A stretch of 64,000 nucleotides of DNA from Paramecium tetraurelia (GCF_000165425.1 NW_001799377.1:323204-387203); one strand, 5' to 3'; counted from the stretch's first letter, positions 1-13,356 are shown. Numbers and translations: made by a program. Notes: generated by a model from the letters alone, not told the origin.

Positions 1-1455
1 GGCAACGAACCAGTTGCTTCAATACATCGTTATGCAACTGCAAATTCAAAATAAAGAAATCATCGAATATGCTTTGGTTATAATGAAGGAGACCATTGTA
101 AGACTTAAGCATCATCTGTACAACGAGTCATTTCAATCCTCAAATGTAGTCACTCAAATAAAGAGTGTATTACTCAATCTAAAGAATTCTGCCTTGCAAT
201 AGGAGCAGTTTTTTAGTTGCCGCACATTGGCCTCAGAAATCATATCCATACTCCTATTCGATTCAGCCTATGAGAATTACATAGAGTCGATTGTATAATT
301 AAATCAACTCCTGACAGTTCAGCCGACTTCTCAATCAATCCAAATATATCTATACGAAATGCTTGGCTATTTCAAACATGTAGATGTCAGTAAGATTTTT
401 AGATTATTGATAAAATAACATTTATTGAAAATAGCAGATTTGACTAGATTTATTTTGATTGATAATCCCTAACAATTTCAGCTGTGTAAATTATGTTTGA
501 AATTGATGGTTGCCATAACTGAAAATAAGAGTCTCCGATTTCAATACCATAGTTCTTCGATCGTCTAGATTGAATTAGTTAGGACCTTCCAAGGAATCCT
601 GACTAGCTACGTTCAGCATCTGATTGTTGCCATCTAGAATGAGAAAGTCAAATAAGAATTTTCTGCTTAGATCTGTAGATTGGTAGGATTGGTGTATAAA
701 ATAATGAACAACATCCTTAAAGGGAAGTACATATCTCAAGCTTGCCAATTGTTATTTGCAGATCGTAAATACTTAGATCTCTTGGTAGCCATTCTAGATA
801 TCACATACAAGATCTCCAATTACATCATAGTAATCACTCCTTGTTATTTTTTTAGCTGTATAACAAGTCCTGTTTGCAAATGATTCAAGTTCTCCAAGTT
901 GTCAGTTCACAACAATTGTAACTATTTGAATTGAGTCCGCAGTCCTTATCAACCTTGATGAGCATAGTCGAAAATCTATAGAAGCATTTGCTGGTGCAAT
1001 TGTCTTAAGAATACAAAGTCTCCACTTCTTCCTCATATCATCAACCAGCAGATAAGGTTTCATTAGATCAAACTACAGATATTGTTATTTCGACTTTGGA
1101 ATTTGTTTCAGAAGAACAGCAACTCACGTAATTGGGAGTGATTCAGTCCTTTGTTGTACCTCTGAATCCTATCATTGATAATATCTTGAATGATTTGATT
1201 GTCTGTTTAATACAAGGCAAATGTTCTCAATAAACATTCAATAAAATCAACAGACAACTCTTTGCCATCATGTGTACATATTATCAAAACTTCGTTAATG
1301 TATTGAGTAGACAATTTGTCAAATCTGAATAACAATTAGGACAGGCCTTGGTTAATGTTTTAACCAAAGATCTAGAACTCAGGATCAAACAACAGAACGA
1401 AGAGTAGTTTAAAAAGAACATGCCCTTATTTTTATCTTAATTTGGAATATTATGA
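1..1455 (+). CDS. Exportin-7 (RanBP16/17)-like protein, C-terminal part
   Basis: This is the 3' part of a gene whose start lies outside the window. One frame runs from the left edge to TGA at 1453-1455, interrupted by a 26-nt GT-AG intron at 830-855. The product is all-helical, like HEAT repeats. Its blocks follow the C-terminus of exportin-7 in order: a segment near MVAITENKSLRFQYHSSS resembles the 'ELV.NRSQRLQFD' region, then a gap-matched helix around LKGKYISQACQLL, then a tail near EEQFKKNMPLFLSQF resembling the exportin-7 end 'NRDRFTQNLSAF'. Exportin-7 is a RanGTP-binding nuclear transport receptor. The assignment rests on remembered family sequence, not an alignment; another importin-beta family member is possible. 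Confidence 0.6.
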
Positions 1456-1494
1456 GAATATATTTTATTTTGTTATTAAATACATTTATTTTTC

Positions 1495-1836
1495 ATGAAC
1501 AAAAGATTTAATACTCAATATCCTATCGCCCCTCCCATGAATGATATCTCAAACCTATACAAAAGAATCAGAATAGAAGAACAATTATAATTATTCGATG
1601 AAGTTATCAAGAAAGTTAAAATTAAGAAACTAATAATCTAAACACCAAAAAACAAAGAACCCTTCTTGGTTCAAGCTAAATCCATTCAACTCAAAACAGA
1701 ACGGACCCTTTCTGTTCGTTCACCAAGAATTCCTAAAATTTTAAAGAAATAAGTTCTCCCCAAACTCGTAAGACAGAAACCCTCCATTTCTGGCTGGGAA
1801 GTAAACATACACAATGATTCATAAATGTATTATTGA
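1495..1836 (+). CDS. Small basic hypothetical protein (113 aa)
   Basis: An intronless frame runs from ATG at 1495 to TGA at 1834-1836, only 40 bp after the exportin-like gene. It encodes a lysine/arginine-rich, probably largely disordered protein with several proline-flanked basic patches (KIPK, RSPRIPKILKK). No domain was recognised. Codon use matches the neighbours, with in-frame TAA read as Gln. It is short enough to be a chance frame, but the start position, basic composition and clean stop favour a real small gene. Confidence 0.45.
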
Positions 1837-2098
1837 TAACATTATCATCAAATTGATGTCTATTCCCTTCACTTCCTTAATAAACTAACATCTCCCTTTG
1901 CGTAATGAAACTTTTTAAATAAGAAACATTTCTTCAGACGCATATGTTGTTATGTTGTTACTAACTAGAAACTCTAATTCGAAAAACAAAAAACAATTAA
2001 TCCATATATAGTACTAACAATAAATATAACTGAAAATTAATTTCTAGTGTAAGGATCCACTTGTCCAATTGTCAGGTCAAAATTTTATTAGCTGTTTT

Positions 2099-2744
2099 TC
2101 ATATTATTATTATTTATTTTAGTTTTTTTTCAATTAAGGATATGTTAAACTTATGTTTATAGTTTCTTAAATTTGAAACTAATTTGCTGCTATCCTATCT
2201 TAAGCTCTGATAATAAGCATTTCAAGTTTTTGGTTTTATTATCAATTCCTTTGCTACTCTCTCTAAATTAAATGCCTTAATTATATTTCTAACATTTAAC
2301 CATTATTCATATAATATTAAATCTAGTATTCCCATCTTTTAATTATTCAAGTTTACTCTATTTGGAGAATTTATTAGTTTTTGTGTAATTTAAATTTCAA
2401 TTGATTAACTAACTTAAAGAAACCCTCATCTTTACTTTGATCATCATTTTTATTGATTAATTCTACTATTTCATTAAATGAGTAGAGCATTATTTTTGAA
2501 AATTTTTGTATTGAATATATCGTATAATATCTAACATATCAAATATTTAGAATAAATTAACAAGTACTTCAATCTTTACATTTCTTTTTAAGGAATGATT
2601 CAATATTATTCCAATAAATCCCTTATATACATTGTATGATTCATTAAATTTAATTAATTATTCTTTATTAAAAGGTAATATTTTATATTATTAATTTAGA
2701 CATATCGTACATTGTTGTTAACACTAACTTATAAGTATATGCAT
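2099..2744 (-). pseudogene. Broken gene: frameshifted, TGA-interrupted coding sequence
   Basis: On the minus strand good-quality protein sequence appears in successive frames. From ATG at 2742-2744 it reads to about 2500 (block with FNESYNVYKGFIGIILNHS). It changes frame at a T5 run (2493-2497 on plus, A5 in the gene) into a block with EIVELINKNDDQSKDEGFFK, then changes frame again near 2350-2365 into LDLILYEQWLNVRNIIKAFN. It is cut by an in-frame TGA at 2222-2224 and ends at TGA 2099-2101. No GT-AG intron of normal size repairs the joins. The family is unknown. It may be a decayed gene, or a real gene damaged by homopolymer errors in the assembly; the internal TGA argues for decay. Confidence 0.45.
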
Positions 2745-2929
2745 AATGATTTAATCATTATAACAGTTTTATTAAAATAATCATTACGCTTAGTTTAAGT
2801 TTATTATTATTGTTGAATTGTACTTCAGACACCTTTAATAGTTTTGAGAAAAAATGATTATGAATTTTGAGAAAAATGCATAAATGTTAAAAGACTATAT
2901 ATATATCTAAATAAAGTATTTTTAATAAA

Positions 2930-3850
2930 TCAAAATTGACAACATTCAGATCCGCAACAATTTCTATTTTTTTCTACCATGCTTTATTCCATATGTTCTA
3001 TATTCAATTCATGTTGTTTAGTTTTTAGATTTGATTTTGCTTTACTCATATTTCGTTATTAAGAAATATGGCTCTCTCTCAGACTATCAATGCTGACATC
3101 CAAGGATTATTTTCTTATATTAGATACTCTATTTTTTGTTGCATTTTAAGTATGTCGCTTACCTCCAGGTAATTATTCTGAATCTCCATTTGAATTTTAA
3201 ACGCTGTGTTTGCTATTTACTAAATTTTCATTGACTGGATTGGACATGGACTTATCAAATATATAATATTAATTAATACTAATGGAGAATCGAAAGAACC
3301 ACAATATCCATCAGTTTTATTGAAAGGAATATATATGCTCTGAGCTGATCTTGCTTATTGTTGATTGGCTATAATGAGACTGCCCTTTCGTTATTATTCT
3401 ATCCATTATTTTCTGAGAGAATATTGTTTTCTAAAATAATCTCATTTAAATAAATTACTTCATTTACATTTTAATCATGGATTATGCTTAGTAATTGGTT
3501 TCACTTTCATTAAAGTCTTGCCACTCCCCAATATCACCTTCTGGGAGTTAGAAGGGCATTCTTTATAAATTGTTCTCGTAGAATTTTAAATATCCTAAGA
3601 CAATATCACCAAATTGTTGAATTGTAACAATTTCATAATAGCGATACTTAATGTCCTGAACTAGAGATGGATCTTAATTTTTTAGGTGAATTTAATTAGA
3701 TCGATTCAGTTGGACACTTAATCTATTTCTAGACTATAACCAAAATGGATGCTCTTAGCCAACTGTATCTAAGACTGCTTACATATCTGTAGCAGCTTTC
3801 ATGACATTTATAAAATCACTCCAGAGAACTTAAAAACTGATTGTTTACAT
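2930..3850 (-). CDS. Hypothetical protein (285 aa), two small introns
   Basis: The minus-strand frame starts at ATG 3848-3850, with an in-frame TGA just upstream, and ends at TGA 2930-2932. Removing a 28-nt intron (3431-3458) and a 35-nt intron (3093-3127) leaves 286 codons, an exact multiple of three. The N-terminal half is mixed helical (for example QDIKYRYYEIVTIQQFGDIV). A short hydrophobic stretch, SPLVLINIIYLI, follows, then a coiled-coil-like segment. The C-terminus is polar with a cysteine cluster (NRNCCGSECC) close to the end, which might be lipidated or bind metal; that is a guess. No family was recognised. The splice phases and start context make the gene itself fairly secure. Confidence 0.6.
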
Positions 3851-4390
3851 TTTTTATATTTTTCAAATTATATTAAACAACCAAATTTTGTTTTAACTTT
3901 TTGTCTTATCCTTTTGATTTCAGAAATATTAGAAAAAATATCATAAAATATATGATTTATATGTCAGGATAGTCAGCCATACAATTGTATCTAAGAAAAA
4001 AATCTTGATTTGAAACTAAGAAAGTTTTTCATACTCTGGTACAAGCAAGATTTGGAAAAACGTTGCTAATCATTAATATGTTGGATTAATAATAACTTAT
4101 AGGTTCTTCCTTTATTTGTTAAGTAAATACTTACATCAATATAAGAGTAACATAATTCAATTTTTAATATAAACTATTGGAAATCAATGTGAAAATAAGA
4201 ATTACACAATAATCAAAAATTTTTGCTCATCTGGAATAAAATCTAAATTTTTTTATTTTAATTGATTAGAGAAAGTAATAAATAGAATTTATTAAAAAAT
4301 GGTTATATAATCCAATTACTTTGATTTTAATTTTATTCGTATATTTCAAAAGTTTTTGTAGTTAAATAATAAGAAAAAATAGAAAATATA
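3851..4390. other. AT-rich intergenic spacer between divergent genes
   Basis: About 540 bp separate two divergently transcribed genes. The sequence is very AT-rich with frequent stops in the ciliate code, and I see no coding frame, tRNA or repeat. It presumably carries both promoters. Confidence 0.5.
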
Positions 4391-7300
4391 ATGCAAGAAA
4401 AATTTCTTAAGATATTATTCTCAATATATATTTTTCTTTCTTTTTCTATTTTTAGTATTCCTTTCTCCCTTCAGTGTAAGTGTATAAACCATAGCCTTAC
4501 AGTTCTCAACCTCCTCCTTATGCTGACTATACAATTATTAAAACAGTTAAATATCGGAGTATTCAATCTAGGTAATATAATAAATAAACCAATTATAATT
4601 AGGTTGATGAAATAATCAGATTAATAAAAGACTCATGTACCCAGATCGATGAGTTAACATCTACTGACAGAATAAGAAATAAAGAAGATTTTCCCATATA
4701 CTTAAAGCATTCATAATAGATATTTGGAACAAAATAGAATGGAGAGCATCAGAGATGAATTAAATAATTAGTAGTAATAATCGATCTCCTCTCATATTAA
4801 GGATCTCATAGTCAAGTAATGATAATATTCAATTGATAATAGAGATAAGCTGAAGCCTAAATTATTACAACCAATAACTATGTTGGATGAAAGCTGCAAT
4901 AGAGGAGTTAGAAGAATGAAGAAACTATTATATCATGATTCATAAAATATTAACCTCCACAATATCAATTAAAGAAGGGAAATGGTTTAATTGGCATAAT
5001 GGTTAGATATGATGGTAGAATAGGTTCATTCCTAAAAGATAACCGATTATTAAGAATACTACAACAAATTGGAAATAGTCTTTCAAGGTTCTGTTTTGGA
5101 ATTAGAGAGATAAATTACAACTGTAGGATTTGAGTTTGGACAATTTTTAAAGAAGTTGTGGGAAGCTTTTACATAAGAAGTTCAAAAAATAATTTTAGGA
5201 TTGCAACAAAGAAATTAATAAATAGAATAGAAATGCTTAGAAGATATCAACCAATTGCATAGGAATTATTAAGATGCTATTGAAAAATAAGCAGAATCTA
5301 TGAGGTTGATGAAGGAAGAAGCATTATCTGTTTAGAATAATATTGTAAAAATGAAGAAGGAGAATGTATATTTGAGGAAGAAAGATAAAAGAAGAGAAGA
5401 GCAATTGAATGATCTCATGAGTGACTTTTGGGAATAGAATTTGCATTTAATCGAATATTAAGGAATAGACAAATTTCATAAGTAGGCCCAGACAGCGGAG
5501 GAGATGGATCTAGTTTTATAATAGAAGGATATGTTTGAGTTCTTTAAACAGAAATTCGAAGTGCATAAAAAAGAAATTGAAAATTAATATAAGTAAGATT
5601 TTAAATGATTTAGAATTCTTACATTACAGGATGAATATTATGATGGATCAACTCATTTAATTATAACTGAATCCTCAGTTGATACAAGTGATCTTATTAA
5701 GACAAGAGAGTAAAGTGAAGATACATCTGAATATTATATATATGTGAGTACTTCAACTTAGACTCCAAAACAAGCAAAGAAAGTGGATGAAGAAATATAA
5801 GTGTAACCTTCTTAAGGAAATCAAGAATCTTAAGTCAATTCAATATAATTGAGAAAAGAGAGAGTGCCTCGAAATTAAACAGAGTCAAAATTGTTTAGGA
5901 GAGCTAAATTTCCTTTATCTGAGATTATTTCAGAATATAGTTCCCTATATTTCCCTGAGTAAGAACTGAGTAGTAATGATCCTTAATTTATTGTCATTAT
6001 GGCTGATTAAATAGCTTAATTAAAGGATAGAATTGAAGATTTATTAACTGTCTTGAATTTGAGAGGAGACAATTCTAGTGAAGATATTTTAGCAATTAAA
6101 TAATATCTGCAATTGAATTATGGCAATTTCAATTTTTATTTTAATGTAGATCGTATATACCATATTGTAGTAATGTTGGAATGTGTTATAAACACAAATC
6201 TCGGTTGTGATGGATGCTAAAATAGACAAAGAAGAAATGGAACTTGAAATGAAAGAAATTGAGAATAAATTTAATGAGAACATTGTTTTATTCAAGAAAT
6301 ATCATAATAGAACTAAAGAAAAAGAAACCATTGTAAAATTATTTAATATTACGAGTCTAAATTTTATGAAGACTCCTTAATAAAGGTTATCAGATATGCT
6401 CCATAATTTTTAATTAATCAAATAAAAGAGTAAGCTAGCACATATGGAGTTTTGGAGAATGTTGAATTTAAGGAGTTTAAACGAAGGCAAGGTACAAATG
6501 TCGATCCAAAATAATAATAACAATTATCTGCAAAAGATTTGGACTCACCAACCCGATCTCCTAATAAGACTTTGACAACAATCAATATTTCTAAGCCAAT
6601 AATGAAAATTTAAAAAATAGGCAGCCAAATTGAAATCTCTAGCAAAGATGATGATGACGTTTACAAAAGTGATTCATCCAAAGAAGGGTCAGGAGATGAG
6701 AGTGATGTTTCCTTTAGTTAAATAAAATTGGATTTCAAACAAAGCAAACCAAAATTAACAATTGAAAAGAAACTAAGAATATCTACTTGTCCTATAAAAT
6801 CAGCATCGTATGCTACTAATTTATTAAAACAAAGTATTATTAATTGTTATTATTTAAGTGATATCAAAATTCAATATCAATCAGAGAACTGGATTATATC
6901 AATTAAGTACTATCCTCTAAAGTTATCAAGAATTAATCATGAAAATTCCTAATACTATTTAAAATACTCCTCTTCATGTGCATATGTATGAAAATATTGT
7001 TTCACATTATGGCTAATCATAATTTAGTGATGCAAATAGATACAAGAGAACCATTAAGAGTTTCTTATTTTTTGAATAAAAAAGCAGCACTTGTCAATTA
7101 GTTGTTAAATTTTTGAAAGCTGAATATGATATTTAGGATCTTAACCTATATCTACAAATAGTTTAATCAATGTAAGAATATCCAAGTGTTTCATATTCAA
7201 AATTCATAGACACACTACTTAAATGGTTTTCTGATAATAAGTATTCTCAAAGTGAAATTGAAAATATCATATATGACATCTCCACATCATAAGTAGCATA

Positions 7301-7976
7301 TATGTAGAGTTAATAAGGACCATGTGATTATGATATTTTGATGTACTAGTTTTTAGAGATCTTTCAAAAATACAAGAATCGTACATCTATTAAATATAAG
7401 CATCTCTACATCTCTGTTGATCTTTTGAATAAAGGAAGTATTGATTTTTATTAATGGAACTTTCTTTATGAAGTATTATGTTGCATCAACTACTCATTTT
7501 CAATTAGACTATTCTACTAAGAAGCTGATTATTGTGGAGATAGTGGAAAGATGATGTCAAAATAAAGATTTACATTAGTTTGTGATGAATTAAAGATATT
7601 TTAGGAAGATGATCAAATTAAATTATTAGATAGGGAGACATATTTTACAATAAGGGAAAAGATCAATACTTAATGGATGAAAGAAAAGATAGTAATGAAA
7701 ATGTCATTCATTAAAGCAAACAAAGTAATTATTCAATTAAATATATAGTATAATAAATTTATTAAGAGTATTTTTGGAGCAATTGATTCTTTTGTTCAAA
7801 ATCCAAATACTTGTTAATTTGAACCTGAATCAATTTGTTACATGTACAAACTATTATAAAAAACCTGGAAGCCCTACTTTTTGGAATCGCAATTAAATAT
7901 AGGCATACCTGTAGAAATTTCACTTATCAATACTACTTACAGGAAGTTGGAACTCAAAGTTCTCAATAAAGATTGA
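4391..7976 (+). CDS. Large coiled-coil protein (~1137 aa), possibly AXDND1-like
   Basis: A long multi-exon gene ends at TGA 7974-7976. Seven GT-AG introns of about 20-31 nt restore one frame, and the spliced length is 1138 codons exactly. Examples are a 27-nt intron in 'GTC AA|gtaatg', a 25-nt intron near 6145 and a 23-nt intron near 6337. The first exon from ATG 4391 is short and hydrophobic, so the start is uncertain. The middle (about residues 130-300) is strongly coiled-coil; a part reading LELERQITTVGFEFGQFLK weakly recalls the axonemal dynein light chain domain. An acidic, serine-rich linker (SKDDDDVYKSDSSKEG) leads to a long mixed C-terminal domain of unknown family. An axonemal role is only a suggestion. 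Confidence 0.6.
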
Positions 7977-8433
7977 AACTTTACATTATTCATTATCTCA
8001 TAGAAATATATCTAAATTTAATAATAATATTAGGCTTTATTTCTTTATATTTTCATAGTTTTTAGTTAATATTCTATTTGAAATTAAGGAGAAGTAAATA
8101 TTTTTGAGAACATTCTTATTTCTTTAAAACATAGTAAATAGACTTTTAAGTTTTAATTTATAAAGTTAAAGTATTTCCATAAGCAATTATAATAAGGTCC
8201 TTATATATTTAATACTTCTACCCTTTGTTTCTAATCGGATCTATTAGAAATACAAACTTGGAAAGATATAATTTTCTAATAGGTCAACTAGGTACTTAAT
8301 TCATCTAATCAGTTTAAATCCTCCTTAAACGACCTATAAAAATCGATTGTAGGAAGTATCCATCAAAAATTTTAGCCAATTTCTCTTTGATTATTTGGAT
8401 CCCAATAGTTTCGAGTGTATTTAGCATTGCATT

Positions 8434-11188
8434 ATGCAGATCGAATTTATTAATGACACTATATTTTAAGATGATACTTTTTTCGCCTAAATTTAAGATA
8501 TGAACAATTTACATTAGAATGACTCTTATTATTTATCTATTATTATTATTTATAAAATATTTATGAGTAAATAGAAGTAAACTGATAATAAAACTAATGA
8601 ATAATTTATTAGTGATTTGCGATCTCTTTTTGAAGTCACTAGCAATAGACACAAGCAGGATAAGGATTTCTTGAAAAAATTTACATCCCTTATGAAAAAG
8701 GAAAAACTAGTTGATAAAAAAAATATCGTGAATGAAATGCTAAATTTGTTTAAGTTGGCTTCCAATTCTAAAACTCTTTATTTTAATACTATTGTTGATG
8801 GCTTATTGCTTCTGTAAGCCAAAGACATCAATATTAATGTTGTATTGGCAGAAGCTATTAAAGGTCCATGTTAAATAGATAAAAAATCAAAAGAAAATTA
8901 AGATAATGAAGAAATCAAACTCTTTTGTTTTTAGAAATTAGAAATTCAACATGCAGAGACACAACTCAACTTATCTAAGGTTTTGGTTTTCATGGAAAGA
9001 GTATTAAAGATGATATCCAATAAAACTAAAGAGGAAATCAAAAAGATGTTTTAATTCATGACTTCCATTCAGGATATCTTAAGCTAATAATTACAATTAT
9101 AAAGCTTGATTTGTATACTTATACTTAAAATTGTATTGACTTTAAGAAAAGAATCAGCATTACAGAAGACCGATATGAAAGTCTTATATAATTTAATCGA
9201 TGAATAAAGTATTCACTTAGTCTTTAAAAATATCCTAACGATCGCAAAAACCACTTGTATACATATGCATTTTATAATTTAGATGTTCATAAATATTATC
9301 ATTACATATTTAAAAGTTGCTTCATGTTATTAAGCGAGATTTGTATCAAAAATAAAATGGCTATCTACTTTTAAACATTCCTATGTAGTCCAATTAGCTA
9401 AACTCATCTGAAAACAATTTTTAATATCATAAAAGAATTTAATTATTAATTTTTCCAAGACATCAAGGATGTGGTAACTATATTTATACTATTTTATAAG
9501 CCATATTTATTCGAAAAACCAAGATTTCTAATAGATTACATTCCAACCAACTTTTTATTAGGATTACTCAACAGGAATCCAGGAAATTGGATGTGTGTCT
9601 AGAATTTCATCCAAAATCATATTCAAATTGATGATAAATACTTAAACTTCACACTTGCCAACTTAGCATAAAGATAATCTAAAATAGTAGACCCTGGATG
9701 CATCTTCTAGTCAAATAAATTGTAATGTTATACACAATTAAATAATAGGAAGAAGAAGAACATTACTCAAATCGACTAATTGTTGACTGAATCCATTCAA
9801 TAACAGTAAGATGTTGGAGATTATAACACTTACATATATTGTTAATTACATCTCTTGTTATATTTGAATTCCTTCGATTTAACAAGTAATTACTTCAATA
9901 AAACATAAATATCATGTGATTCAAGATTCTTCAAGAGATTATTCTTGCTAAAATTGGAAGATAAAATGTAATAATAGTATAAATCATTTTTAGCTATAAA
10001 TATTAAGATGTTACAAGATTATCAAAGCCTAGACAAGGGATTAATTAATACTTCACTTTTTAAATTAACAAATAACTAAAATAGTTAAAGCATCCAATTG
10101 CATAAAGTCAAATAAAAAACATCTATCAGGATATCAAATAAATGCTAAATATAAACTATCATTTCTAATTCCCCTTTATTTCTAAATTTTCCTCGTATAT
10201 CAAGGTTCTCTTCAAAGATTTGAATCAGTAATTCCTCAATAATACACTTTTTCCATTTGATTATCAATAATACTTTGGCTTAAGTATGACTTTCTCACCT
10301 ATATAGTAATGATATTAAGTTCGTACTCAAAGTAAGCTTTCCAAGCCTTAATATTCTCCATATTTAATTCATTATTGGCAATGAAGAAGCCTCACACTGT
10401 GCATTAAGAATTAACAAGATTTTAGTTGTCTGCCTTAGAAGAAGTCGGGGTAATGTTCAATGAGATGAACATTGAGGATTCGATATTTTAATAGATGATA
10501 ATTGGTTCTATTCACTTCTTTATTACTTTTGAAATTAAAAAGAATTCAAAGTTAAATTAATTCACTCAAATTCTTGAACGATTGAAGACTTATTTAAGAT
10601 TGAATTGGAAGAGCGAGTAGAGTGTGTTAAAACAATACAAGTAACTTATGTTAATGGCTGTCGATCGATTCTTGATGTTGAATGGATTGGGGTAATTATT
10701 CATAGTATTTAGGGCATAATCTTTAAAGAATAATCAAAGCAAATTTATGAGATTCTTCAATACTCATTTAGTCAACAATATTGATTTCATTGAAGTCTTG
10801 ATCAAATTAACTCAACATATCAAGATTCAAGAGGTTTCAAAATATTTGGAATATCTGGGAGAATGCTATTTAGGTAGTTTGGCTATACATCAATAGAATA
10901 GAAGTGTGAAGTTCTAATTGTGTACTCAGGTAAATAAGAGAGTTATAATAGATTCTGTATCATCATAGAAAGAATGCGTTGATTTATTTGGAACAAAACA
11001 TGAAGGATCCAAATCAACTTTATGAATTGCTCTACTTCTTTTAGAGAGAGAAAAGATTGAAATAAGAACAACCTAATGTGGAGTCAAATGGAAGATACTA
11101 GTGCAGAAAGAAATTAGTGTATTTGTTTATGAAAGAATCATAATTTACAAAGGTGCATTATAATTGTTTATTGAAATTATTAAAATGA
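8434..11188 (+). CDS. Large unassigned helical protein (~845-890 aa)
   Basis: The frame is solid from ATG 8563 (MSKQKQTDNK) to TGA 11186-11188 after removing four introns of 26, 23, 23 and 22 nt; from 8563 this gives exactly 844 codons. The same frame stays open and protein-like upstream through ATG 8434 and as far as about 8010, so the true start is unresolved. The product is predicted to be nearly all helical, with blocks such as NFLLGLLNRNPGNWM and LYHHRKNALIYLEQNMKDP. I recognise no domain; armadillo/HEAT-like folding is plausible but not shown. Its last codons overlap the start of the downstream RING-CH gene by four bases (11185-11188). Confidence 0.6.
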
Positions 11189-11698
11189 AAAAAAATTAAA
11201 AACATATATGTTGGATCTGTTACTAAACAAACACGCACAAGAGATTTAAACCATGCTATTGCAAAGGATCTTTGTCATATATTCATAGGAAATGCTTAAA
11301 TGAATGGGCGACAAAGTAGTACAATCAAAACAATTAGATAATTAAATGTCCTAATTGCAAATATGAATATTTATTTGCGATAAAAGAATGCTATAAAGTA
11401 TACCTAAAGGTTATTTAAGTTGCGTAATTTTTCAACATGGCAATTTTGTGATTCAATTGAGAAGATAGTCTTAATTTGCATGACTCTAGGTTTAATAATG
11501 ATATCTGGACTCGATTTTATGTCAGTGTCAGATTACATGCAAGTTGATGAAAATGATAAGCAAGAAGTAACAATGTTCAAATGGGTAAACAGAGTTCATT
11601 TTGGGACAGTTTTAATCATTCTTTGTTCAGCAACTTTTAATATTGTCCAAATGGCTGTGAGTAAAACTGAGTTGGAAATTTTGGATATACGATATTGA
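11185..11698 (+). CDS. MARCH-type membrane RING-CH E3 ubiquitin ligase
   Basis: The 163-aa product comes from ATG 11185 to TGA 11696-11698 with one 22-nt intron (11398-11419). The N-terminus carries a RING-CH (RINGv) finger with the family's cysteine/histidine order: ICWIC, then PCYCKGSLSYIHRKCLNEW, then KCPNC. The CKGS.(x)H..CL..W core is diagnostic. Two hydrophobic segments follow, near residues 82-103 and 133-151, as in MARCH proteins, which ubiquitinate membrane cargo from endomembranes. Both hydrophobic segments lie in exon 2. The start codon overlaps the stop of the preceding gene, which is unusual for a eukaryote; a frameshift joining the two genes cannot be excluded. Confidence 0.85.
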
Positions 11699-11834
11699 TA
11701 AATCTACTATTTTTGTTGTTTATATAGATTTATAGTAATGCATTAGAAAGTAAATGATTTCAATAACTAAACCCTTAGTGAAAACATAAATAGCTAATTA
11801 TTTATTTAATTTGAGAAATATTAAACAAATAATA

Positions 11835-13181
11835 TCAATTCAATATTATGGAACCAACAGTTTTGTAATTATTTAATTCGATATCATCTTCTAAAGTCTT
11901 ATGATTCTCTTGCACACATACATCTTAGATCTCGTCTAATTAAGTGACACTTGTCTATTATTAATCCTGATCTTTCCTTTCTGTTTCTCGATTCAATTGC
12001 TTAGATGAAGAATAAAAATATATGTGAGTTCCGATTTCATCTAATTTATCGATTTCCTTCTGCTTTTCTTATACATTCAGAAAGATGGTACTTGCACAGT
12101 ATGGCTCCTTAGTCAAAACCATGTTTTGATCAAGTTATCCAAGACCTAGTAATTCTTCAGATATTGATAAATTCTTGTCTTTTTCCTAATTCAAATACAA
12201 TTAAACTTTGCTTTAATGATGCTCTTGATTATATGGATATAGCCAAGGATGCAAAATGAATTCTAATAATAGTTAGTATTTTCATACCTTTTGATGTTAA
12301 TCTTTTTTCTGGTTCCTTTCGTAATAATCGTTTTAATAAATCCTATTGCAATTAGTCTAAGGATTCAAATTTCGCAGTATTCTCCACATTATAATTTGGA
12401 TCGCATATCATTTCAATTGTATCTATAATTTGATCTTGTTAAAATGGTAAGCCATAACAAAATAGTTAATATACAATAACCCCAATAGCCCATATATCGA
12501 CTGATTAATTAATTTTTAAATACCTTTTTAATTGTAGCCTCCTCCAGCAAAGATTTCAGGTGCCTAATAAAATAATGAACCAGTCCTTGTCCACATCTCA
12601 ATATTCAATGTAGAATTCCTAGTTTTAGTGACAAACTTTTTTGAGACTCCAAAATCAATTATTTTAATTTTTGCGTCATCATCAGTTATTTATACTAAGA
12701 TATTATCTGGTTTTAGATCTCTGTGACATACACATTTGCTATGAATTTTATCTATTGCTTTGGCAAGTTCAAAAATCAGTAGTTATTGCTATTTGATGGA
12801 GAGTGTAATTTTTTATTAAATAAGTTTGTCTAGAGAAGGATATGGACATAATTCCATAACAAAATGGATTTCTTCTTTAGTAACATTGATGAATAGATCA
12901 ATAGCCTTGATCACACATTGCAAATCATTAAGCTATCTATTGATCTTAAAGGTTTTCTTAATTGTACTAATAATTTCTGGATCCCCAGTGCGAAATATTT
13001 TAACCGCATACTGAATTGTATTACATTCTAGTTTTTTGTAACATAGTTTAACAATCCCGTGTGCTCCCTCGCCTAATATACTAAATTCAATTACCAAGTC
13101 TCTTATTCTTGTAGCAATACACTTCATTAAAATTTTTGTATAATGTTATTGAGGGTGTTTCATTTATTTAAATAGTGTCAT
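11835..13181 (-). CDS. Serine/threonine protein kinase (432 aa)
   Basis: The frame runs from ATG 13179-13181 to TGA 11835-11837. Introns at 12501-12523 (23 nt) and 12263-12287 (25 nt) are removed, leaving exactly 433 codons. All catalytic motifs are present: glycine loop GEGAHGIVK, lysine in YAVKIF, HRDLKPDN catalytic loop, DFGVSKKF, and APE with VDIWAIGVIVYQLF of subdomain IX. The first intron interrupts the codon before VDIW. Both junctions rebuild conserved kinase sequence, as does KEFILHPWL after the second. After the kinase core comes an acidic, glutamine-rich tail of about 120 residues without a recognised domain. The group is probably CAMK-like by layout, but this is not certain. Alternative in-frame ATGs exist at 13163 and 13127. 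Confidence 0.85.
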
Positions 13182-13356
13182 TGCAATTGAATTGATGTTT
13201 TTTATCTTTGAATAAGGTCTGTTTGAGGGTTTATCTTATTTAATAGGCAGTTTTGGATCTCATTGGTTACAAAATTTTAATAATAAGGGATTTATTAAAA
13301 TATAAGAATTTGTGAAAGAGAGAAATTATAAATTTTGAATTAATCATTTGTGGTCT

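Noticed and set aside
2041..2180. Plus-strand extension of the small basic gene beyond its TGA
   Set aside because: No GT-AG intron of normal size removes the stop at 1834-1836, and the extension is low-complexity AT-rich sequence.
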